Assembly: GCA_023078555.1 (NCBI GenBank)
Contig: CM041201.1
Coordinates: forward strand, 5,711,172-5,775,171
DNA: 64,000 nt
DNA from: Ulva prolifera
Taxonomy: Eukaryota; Chlorophyta; Ulvophyceae; Ulvales; Ulvaceae
Reading direction: 5' to 3'
The notes beneath the pieces were generated by a model that saw nothing but the letters and a program-made list of their open reading frames with translations, searched no databases and was not told the DNA's origin. Numbering within the stretch: the stretch's first letter is position 1; each line of letters begins with the position of its first letter. The translations under genes and the position numbers were made by a program. Shown in pieces: positions 55,922 through 64,000 of the stretch.

Positions 55922-56870
55922 ACTTTTTTTACTCTCGACAGGAGAGTCTTTTAGCACTTTTCGCGGCGGCCACGCGGCGGGCGGGCGTCGAAAGCGCGTG
56001 GCCGGGGGCGGGGCCGCGCCCGGCGGGCCGCGGCGCGCGGTCGAAACGCGGGCCTCCCGGCGGACGGGCCGACGGCACCGTCTGCAGGGACGGGGCCGTA
56101 TAGAGGCAGCGCGACATGTATGAAACACTTGTATGTAATGTATATAAAAAAAACAGCAGCGAGCGAGGCGGGCGCTGTGCCGTCGACAGAGCGGCCGCGT
56201 CGCTCTCAACCTCAACAGGTGACACCGATGCCGTCTGCAGGGACCGGGCCGTATAGAGGCAGCGCGATAGGTATAAAACACTTGTATATAATGTATATAA
56301 AAAAAACAGCAGCGAGCGAGGCGGGCGATGTTCCGTCGACAGAGCGGCCGCGTCGCTCTCAACCTCAACAGGTGACACCGATGCCGTCTTCAGGGACCGG
56401 GCCGTATAGAGGCAGCGCGACAGGTATAAAACACTTGTATATAATGTATATAAAAAAAACAGCAGCGATCGAGGCGGGCGATGTGGCGCTGTGCCGTCGA
56501 CAGAGCGGCCGCGTCGCTCGCTCACCAGCACCGATGCCGTCTTCGGGGACCGGGGTGTCCTGGGAGAAGGCCGTATAGACTCAGCGCTCTATATATGTAT
56601 AAAACAAACAATGCGAGCGATCGAGGCGGGCGATGTGCCGTCGACAGGGCGGCTGCGTCGCTCGCTCACCAGGTGACACCAGCACCGATGCCGTCTTCGG
56701 GGACCGGGGTGTCCTGGGAGAAGGCCGTATAGAGGCAGCGCGATATGTAGTATTTTAGCACTTGTATATAATGTATATAAAAAAAACAGCAGCGAGCGAG
56801 GCGGGCGATGTGGCGCTGTGCCGTCGACAGAGCGGCCGCGTCGCTGATCAGCACGTCGCAGCGTGGCGGT
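55922..56870 (+). repeat. GC-rich spacer plus tandem array of about 155-bp TATA-containing units
   Basis: After about 150 bp of very GC-rich DNA, units begin at GCCGTATAGAGGCAGCGCGA, about 56095, 56249, 56401, 56567 and 56723. Each unit carries TATAAAACACTTGTATATAA, an A8 run, a GTCGAC...GCGGCCGC segment and CAGGTGACACC. Inverted and partial copies occur at 12870-13075 and 39838-39905. Confidence 0.85.
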
Positions 56871-58997
56871 GCAGCTGCAGCTGCAGCTGCACGATGCTGA
56901 AGAACGAGTATGTGAGTGTGTGACGCCGCAGATAGGGCCACCACGCATCAGGCAATCGGCCTCCAGGTCGTGAGTCGACGCAACTGCATCGCCCATGTCC
57001 GCCACCAGCGACACCGTCCTGCCACCAGCGACTGATAGCAAGAATCGATGTCGTTCTAAAAGGGATGCAGACATCGATGACGTGTGGAGAGCTGGCGCGA
57101 GGGTGCCTGGACCTGACTCGCACACACGAGGAACACACGCACACCTGCAACCGCGGCACCGTGCGCAAACCATACGATCAACATCGCACGCTCGAGCAAG
57201 CCTCGCCATGTGTTGGATGTCGACGCTGCGATCCTCGGCTGTTGTATCGGAATGGCAATCAACGGGGGGCTGCAGGTGGTACTCGCGACCGCCACAGGTG
57301 ACACCAGCACCGCAGGAATCGTGTGATTCCATATTGTTTTCCTAACGTCGTCATGTTTGTGCTGGTAAATTCCGCGGCTCTCGCGGCCTCTCGAAGCGAG
57401 CAGGGAATGCCCGAGTGTTCTGTTGACCTGTCGCCCGAGACACGCAGCGACGGCCCTGCGCGGATCGCCAAAGAGTAACGGATCTCAACAACAAGCAGTA
57501 TATGCAACGGCCTAAGGTTTCACACGTAAGTCACGAACGTCCACCTCGCCGGCCAGGTCCGGCAGCGCAGCGACAGGTTCTCGACAGAATCGGCCCTGGC
57601 ATCTGCACGCACCGCGGCTCGAAGCTAACGCCACGATGAGAACGAAAGATAAAGAGCTACATGGGCGTGTTACTGTGTTCTCGCTGCTGTCTCCCTGCCC
57701 GTGCCAGGGATGTGGATGTGCCTGCACGGAAGCGAGGGTGGCTGAGGGGGAGGCGTCATCGGGGTGGCCGCGGCGCGTGCATGTGGGGCGTACGCGGCGT
57801 CAAATGCGCGCGGTCGAAACGCAGGCCGCCCGGCCGTGGCGCAGGGGGTGGAGATCTCGACGGGAGAGCGGCGACCGACGTTTCGTGGGACGTATAAGGG
57901 AGCGACGGGGAGCGGGCGGAAGATTCGCAGGAGCGATGTTGGCAGGCGAAACAAGTCGCAGAGCGCAGTCGGGATTGCAGAAACGTCCAGCTGTTGAGAG
58001 GTCGGCGGTGCACGCCACCCAGAGTAGCGTAGGAGGCGTGGAGGCCTGCAGCCGTGTCCGATCTCCGCCCGAGTAGGCACGGAGCTCTGTAAGAAGGAGG
58101 TACGGCGTTTTAGAGGGCCAGCGGCGGAGGCAGCGGGGCAGGAGCGGCGGGGCGAGCGCTCGCTTGCTCGGCGCTGTCGAACGGCGTGCAGCGGCCCGCG
58201 GCGCCGGCGACGGGCCGACGGCGCGGCGGAGGGGCATCAGGGAGTGAGTCTGAGCGTGCAGCGGGTGGCGGAGGCCGCGGGAGTGCGGCGGAGGGGCGCA
58301 GGCGAGGCGCTGGGCGACCGTCGGCGAACGGGGCACGCGGCGAGGCGCACGGGAGCGCCACGGACGCGGCCGCCGGCTGCCAGCAGGCACCTCCACGGCA
58401 GGAGGAGGCTCTGCAGCGGAGGAGGATGGCAGGCACGGGCCAGGCGGCCGATGGACGGCGGGACGAGGCCCTTGACAGGTACGCGAGCTGCTGGATGTCG
58501 TGGGGTGTACGTAAGGGCGCGGCGCGGGGCGGGGTCGCCGCGGCGCGTGCATGCGGGCCGGGATAGAGCGTGCAACGCGCATGCATACAGCGCGCGCCAG
58601 CGCCGCTTCGGCCACCGTCGCGGTCCGCATCGGTGCATCGCGAGCAGCTCAGAAAGCTCCAGACAACGCGGAAACGTCCTGTAGACTCACAGTGACCACC
58701 GCCTGAATCGATTGTCAGCAGTCTGGGCGAAACTGGTGAAAACGCCCAGCGCAACCAGCGACGGCGTAGATGGCCTCGAACGGTGCCCAGCGTATGCCCG
58801 TCGTGCTCAGCGGCCAGAGAGCACTCCAAAAACACCGTAACGTGATGCACTGATGTTCCACTGTCTGCCAACTGCACTTGTGTCACCGTGCGGTGTTCGC
58901 GTCCGACCAGCATCACGGCGGGCGACCATACTGGCGGGATGAATCCCAACGAGAACCATGCTTTCCACGAGCTTATCGAGCTATTAGCAAACATGCA
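56871..58997. other. GC-rich linker before element C
   Basis: This is the second-block copy of the linker at 39839-42034. No gene is supported. Long Arg/Ala frames are compositional. Confidence 0.5.
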
Positions 58998-59797
58998 GCT
59001 CTGTCCTGTTTGGTGAACAAAACGCACGTGGACGAGGTGCTCCTTGCAGAGACTCTAAACATCGCAGCAGCTCCAATGTTGTGAGCTTCACCTGAAAAAC
59101 AGTGTTGATGTGTTACTACCTATAACTTGATGCCCGTCCATACAGTACCGCGTGAACCTCCGGTCGGTCAATGTAGCATGCTACACTGCAGTGCTCCTTT
59201 ACACCATGAGATCGCAGGGACATCACCACCACCAGGAATGTTCAAAAGCGATCAGAGGTGTACATGTACATGCCTATCATCAGCATGGACTGCAAGCAGG
59301 CACCATTCTACAAGATGGGAGGCTTGTGTAGGCACGTCACTGTTCGCCTGAGTCCACACCGACATGCAGTAGAGCCACGCACCGTTTTACGAGACAGCCT
59401 GCCTAATGGTCCTAAACAGTGCCTGATCTGCTGACGAGGGCGATACACTGCTTTCCAGTGGTACGGAGTCACACGTGTATGCAACAAGGTCGTCACACGT
59501 AAGCTGAATGGAAGGACAAGTGTCACATATGCTATCAGGACGTGCCAATCGCATGTGCTGCAGAGTCTGTGCCTGGCACTGTCGTGATTGCCTGTTGACA
59601 ATGCCCAGCACTATGGAGCACAAAATGCAGCAGCCAATCTGCCCAGCCAGACCGACAGAGAGCAAGCAATGATCTCGCCAGACCAGATGATCCAACCAGC
59701 TGTGTCCGGTTTAACAATTGACGGGCAGCAGTGTCCCCGTGCATGCTTTCGCCGCTGCGGGCGGACGCCTGTGAGCGACCGGTCGTCGCGCGTGTAG

Positions 59798-62644
59798 GAG
59801 GCGGCGGTACGAGCTGAACCCCTCGGGCGAGGTGCTCCTGGAGGGGCTCGTGGCGTTGGGCCTCACGAAGGATCGCCTGCACAAGGCCCGCGCGTGCCTG
59901 AACCGCGCCGCGGAGGAGACCAGTCGGCTCGGGGAGCCGTCACGCGCCGTGTGCGCGGCGCTCAACACCACCGAGAAGCCGGACTGCACCCTCCCGGAGC
60001 CCGAGGACTGGCGTCTGTTGCTGTCGCGCTTCAACCGCACCCTGCCAGGCCTCGAGGACAGCGAGCGCGGCGCGCTGCGCTTCCTCCGCGCCCACTACGC
60101 CGTCATGGTCCTGCGCGGGGAGGACACGGACTCCCTGCTCCGTGCGGACGCCGTCGGGGACGACGCCTTCGTCGTCGACATGTTCGAGGCCGTCAAGTCG
60201 TGGCGGGCGATGACGAAGGACCGCTTCGTCGAGGTCCTCCACCTCCTGCTCTACACCAAGGTCATCGGCAGCAAGGGCTCGCTGGACGGCATGAAGAAAG
60301 CGGTGGGCGATCTGATGAAGGCGTACTACGCGGCCGTGAACGAGGTACGTGCCGCCCGTGTGAAGCTGCGCCGCGGCGCGCCTCCTGTCCTCCGATGCGG
60401 ACAGTCCTGCCCGTCGCCCGCAAGGCCGCTGTAGTGACACCGCGTGCGCGCAGGCGGTTGAAGATGCCAGTCCCTTCCAGCGCTACCAGAGCGTCGTGTC
60501 GGGCGTCGCCATGTTCATCAAGTCGTCCGCCCTCAGCGGGATCCGCAAGATCACGCCGCTGTCGGAGGGCCAGATCCGCCGCATGGTGGAGGGCATGTAC
60601 GTCGGCGGCTTCGGGATGATGCAGGCGCGGGTCGTGCTCTCGCTCACCGCGATCGCCGGCGTCCGGAGCACCTTCTTCCAGTTCTGGCGCTGGGAGGACG
60701 TGCACCTCCAGAAGGTGCTGCTGCGGGACGGCGAGGCGGTGCCAGCGTCCGTGGACAACCTGTCACGGGGGGACTGCACGGTGCGCACCTGCGGCCCTCG
60801 CTTATGTGTCAATCACACATTAGCACATTCGCTCAAGTGCAGGAAGGAGGCTTCTGTCTTGCATTCTCGTGCCTGTTGTGTAGCGCTGCCGGAGGTCTGT
60901 GTTGTTTTGTGCCTGCGTATATCCTATCGAGGCGTTTCCGTTCTATCTTGCCAGGCGCCACGCCTATAGCTATGCATTGGCAGCGAATGTGTGATGGGAT
61001 AGTGTATTATTTTGTAATAAGTGTGTGCGATTCTCCTGTGCAACCAAAGTCGCAGCATGTCCTCCTACTGCCGAGCAGCCCACTTTGTATGTGCATGACC
61101 TCGTGCTATGCATGCCTCGCCCCTCATATGCAGATGACCACTGCCGAACATGCAGAAAGTTGTGCTGCATCATGTTGCCTTAGTCAGCACACATCGTCTG
61201 TTTTGGCACGCCAGGTCCAACGAGAGGCACGGTGGCCAATGCATGCTGTACGATACTCTGCTGAAGCCCCCAGACATGTGCAGCCAGGTATTGTCTTTGG
61301 TTCACGTCATGATCGTTCTGCCACATGACGTGCACCTCGTATCGCGACGCCACGGCCGCCGGTGCAGATCGGCTTCGCCCTCGTGACCCGCCACGTCGTC
61401 ACGAAGTGCCCGAACGCCTACGGCGTCAACGTGCTGGCGCTCGATCCGACGGGCCTCGCGGCCAGGCGGGGTCTGCCGCTCGTCGGCAACACGCTGGTCG
61501 AGCTCGGCCTCGCGATGGGGGTCTTCGACTGGGCTGCCGTCAACGACCTGGACTTCGGGGAGATCGTGCCGCGCAAGCCGCAGACGCGGGAGTGGTGCGC
61601 CCCCCCTGCGTGTCGCTGCTGCCCTGCTGCCATGCGCCCCCTGCCCGTGTGGCTTCCTGTGTGCCACGGGCCCCACGGCGATGTGGCCCGCACCACAGGG
61701 CTCACGGGGTGCAGGTACGTCATCTGCGCCCAGGACGACCTCCTCATGCTGCCGTTCGTCAACGTCCCGGGGAACCGCATCTCCTGGCTCGTCGCGATGG
61801 CGGGCGTGCTCGCGGACGTCGGCCCGCGCGGGCGCGGCGTCAAGGCCGGGCCGCGCGCGCTGCGCTCCTCGATGGTCCTGCGCCACGTGCTCATGCGCAT
61901 AATCTCCGACCGCCCCCCCGACGAGACAACCCTGCGCCACCTGGGCACCTGGGTCCAGAAGACCGCCTGCGCGGCGATGGTCCACTACTTCTCGAACCGC
62001 GCGGCGGCGACCACCCTCGGTGGCATGGTACGATGCCGCACCACCCGAGCCCAGCCTGCGCCGCCCTGACTTCCGCAGCGTGTGTGCGATGCCTCTGCAC
62101 GGTGTGTGTGTGTGCCATGCAGCAGCACGCCGGCGTGACGACAAACCCGCAGGACATGGAGGCCGCGCGCACCGTCCAGCGCGTCTCGGCGGACGCGACC
62201 GACCCCGGCCCCCCGCCCGTCGCCGGCAACGAGGCGGAGCGCGACCTCGCGTGCTTCCTGAAGTTCCAGGCCAGCGCAGACGGGCGGCTGCACCAGGCCA
62301 GGGTGACCGCGGCCAGCAAGCGCCTCGCCGAGCTGGTCGGTGGCCACGACCCCGGCTCCGGCGGCCAGATCGCGTCCGTGTACTTGCGGCTCTCCAGGCG
62401 AGTGGCCCATGCCCCGGGCTGGTGGCTCCTCAAGAGGCCCCTCTCCGATGAGCGACTCGCCTCGCTTCCAGGTCTGTCCCCCGTTCTCGGAGTGTCGAGC
62501 CATCGTGATTCCAGCACCTGTTGCCATGATCACTAGTCGTACAGCACAGACTCCTGCCAATTGGCAGTCACAGATCTTGCAGCACAACTATGCCGTGTAT
62601 CTCACCTCTGCCAACATGAGCTCTGCTAGCTGCCATGCATGATC

Positions 62645-62677
<33 letters not shown>

Positions 62678-62710
62678 GGCACAGGCACAGACACAGGCAC
62701 AGACACAGAC

Positions 62711-62745
<35 letters not shown>

Positions 62746-62804
62746 CAGACGCAGATACAGACACAGGCACAGGCACAGGCACAGACACAGGCACAGGCAC
62801 AGAC

Positions 62805-62858
<54 letters not shown>

Positions 62859-64000
62859 TGACTGACACACACACATCCTGTAAAGTTGGCGCAGTGCGCA
62901 GGTGTGGTGAAAGACTACACTGTGGTCGTGCGGGAGGCGATTGCTGCCAAAGAAGCCTGGCTGGCCGCCGCAGAGGACGTCATGTTTGTGGACAAGCGCC
63001 GCCTGGACACGCTCAAGGCGGCGGCGACGCTGACACCGGAGCATGTGACGCTGGAGGATGTCGCTCAAGACTATCCGTACGGCCCGTTCGACACAGACTT
63101 TCATGAGGACGAGGAGGATGCGGGGGACGGCGACGATGCCGTCGTCCTCGATGACAGCGAGGATGACGATGGCGCTGAGGAGATCGACAGGGAATTTCGC
63201 CATGCTGTGCGCGCTGCCGCGGACATCGGCGTCGTCCCCGCCGACGCCATGGAGCTTGACCTGGCGGCCGAGCTGGCGGAGCCCGATGCGCGAGACGATG
63301 GTCCGGCGACCACCGTGGACCCGGAGGTCCAGGAGGACCCAGACGCGCCGAGAGGGGCTGTCGGGCGCACCATGGCCGCTGGCGGCAAGGTGGTGGAGAT
63401 GCACATCAGCCATCAAGTTGCCCTCGCGATCATCCAGAGCCGCTGCTTTCACGTGCACAAGCTCACCATACGCCCTGAGACCGGCAAGTCCGCGGTGCCG
63501 TACCCCGCCTTCATGCGACTGCCTCGGTCGCACGTGGAGTTCGAGGTGGACCTCATGCTCCTCTCGCATGACGACGGCCACGCTCTCATGGAAGATCTCG
63601 AGGGGGTGCTACACGGCAAACTGCCAGTGATCCCGGCACGGGCCTGCAACCTCGACGCCACCGTCCGGAAGGCGCTGGCGGCATCGAACATGTGCCTGGT
63701 CATGGGATGTCCCGATCACGTGCACCTGGGCACCGAACACGCGCTGCTGCTGTGCCCGAAGCACCGCAAGGCGGACGTCCGTGTCCGCGGCACGGAGGAG
63801 GACATGCGGCGGTGCACCGGGTGCCACAAGCACTTGGACGTGCGGGAGTTCCGTCACGGCCAAGGCATCGACGGCGACGGAGGGGTCTGCCGCACCTGCT
63901 CAGTGCACAAGCGCAATCGGGATGCTGGACGCGGGCAACAGCAGCCGCCGCCAGAGCACATGCCTGCTTCCCCGGCGGAGGTGGAGTCGGGCCGTGATGC
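59798..64000 (+). CDS. Tyrosine recombinase/zinc-module gene (element C), partial
   Basis: Exons 59798-60344, 60454-60780, 61368-61594, 61715-62027, 62123-62471 and 62902 onward, running off the right edge inside the zinc-module exon. The product is the same as in A apart from FLKFQ for FLEFQ. All recombinase catalytic residues are present. The leader 58998-59797 holds no separate gene and the start-codon exon was not identified there. Confidence 0.75.
60805..61302 (+). repeat. 500-bp repeat in recombinase intron 2 (element C)
   Basis: Virtually identical to 15622-16119 and at the same intron position. Confidence 0.85.
62643..62875 (+). repeat. CAGA/CAGACA microsatellite in recombinase intron 5 (element C)
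   Basis: The same intron as in A, but the array is about 420 bp shorter, although the flanking exons are almost identical. Confidence 0.9.

Larger units (their letters stand above)
51853..64000 (+). repeat. 17-kb tandem block, copy 2 (E block + linker + element C), cut by window edge
   Basis: Collinear with 34714 onward. It differs by six instead of seven P-units, by loss of the 3' part of the truncated recombinase (replaced by a 155-bp repeat array), and by an element copy (C) that resembles A more than B. Confidence 0.9.
58998..64000 (+). mobile_element. Element C, near-identical to A, cut by window edge
   Basis: It is collinear with A at a constant offset of 45183 from 58998 to the microsatellite. 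Only rare base changes were noticed, for example Glu codon GAG at 17078 versus Lys AAG at 62261. It keeps the 500-bp insert in intron 2. The right part lies outside the window. Confidence 0.9.

Noticed and set aside
1-64000. tRNA, rRNA or telomere repeats
   Set aside because: No cloverleaf with a convincing B box, no rRNA core sequence and no TTTAGGG- or TTTTAGGG-type array was found by eye.

Overview
This is a nuclear genome window from a eukaryote, most likely a green alga (Chlorophyta). It is GC-rich and its genes carry many short introns with GTGCG or GTACG donors and TGCAG acceptors. One gene is a leishmanolysin-type protease with an EGF module and a long Pro/Ser stalk, a combination typical of green algae. 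A TGTAA polyadenylation-like signal follows the gene ending at 34,289. No bacterial operons or Shine-Dalgarno logic are visible. Most of the window is repetitive and made of mobile elements.

Layout. 1-5.3 kb: a TNP2-like (CACTA/Plavaka-type) transposase on the minus strand, running off the left edge, with a divergent partner gene whose second intron holds a palindromic 66-bp minisatellite. 5.3-6.9 kb: non-coding, with a TTCCG-rich tract and a 500-bp repeat. 6.9-12.6 kb: a broken leishmanolysin-like gene (minus strand). 13.8-27.5 kb: element A, the only near-complete copy of a large element with three parts. These are a multi-exon tyrosine recombinase spliced in frame to a long protein with several zinc-binding modules, an Ala/Pro-rich protein with SUMO-type motifs, and a PIF1-like helicase. 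27.0-30.7 kb: no recognised gene. 30.7-34.3 kb: a divergent pair of unrecognised genes. 34.7-51.85 kb and 51.85 kb to the right edge: two head-to-tail copies of a 17-kb block. Each block holds a diverged, truncated recombinase (D, E) preceded by a 61-bp palindromic minisatellite, a GC-rich linker, and a further copy of the large element (B, C).

Elements A and C are almost identical. B differs slightly and is cut off inside its Ala/Pro-rich gene at the block junction. A recombinase would cut and join element ends, the zinc-rich region would bind DNA, and the helicase would unwind or replicate it. This division of labour is inferred from family membership only. I know of no described element class with a tyrosine recombinase fused to zinc modules plus a PIF1-like helicase, but I could not search. 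This is the best candidate here for an undescribed system.

Exon borders below were read by hand from splice consensus and frame continuity. Where a border was not resolved, this is stated.
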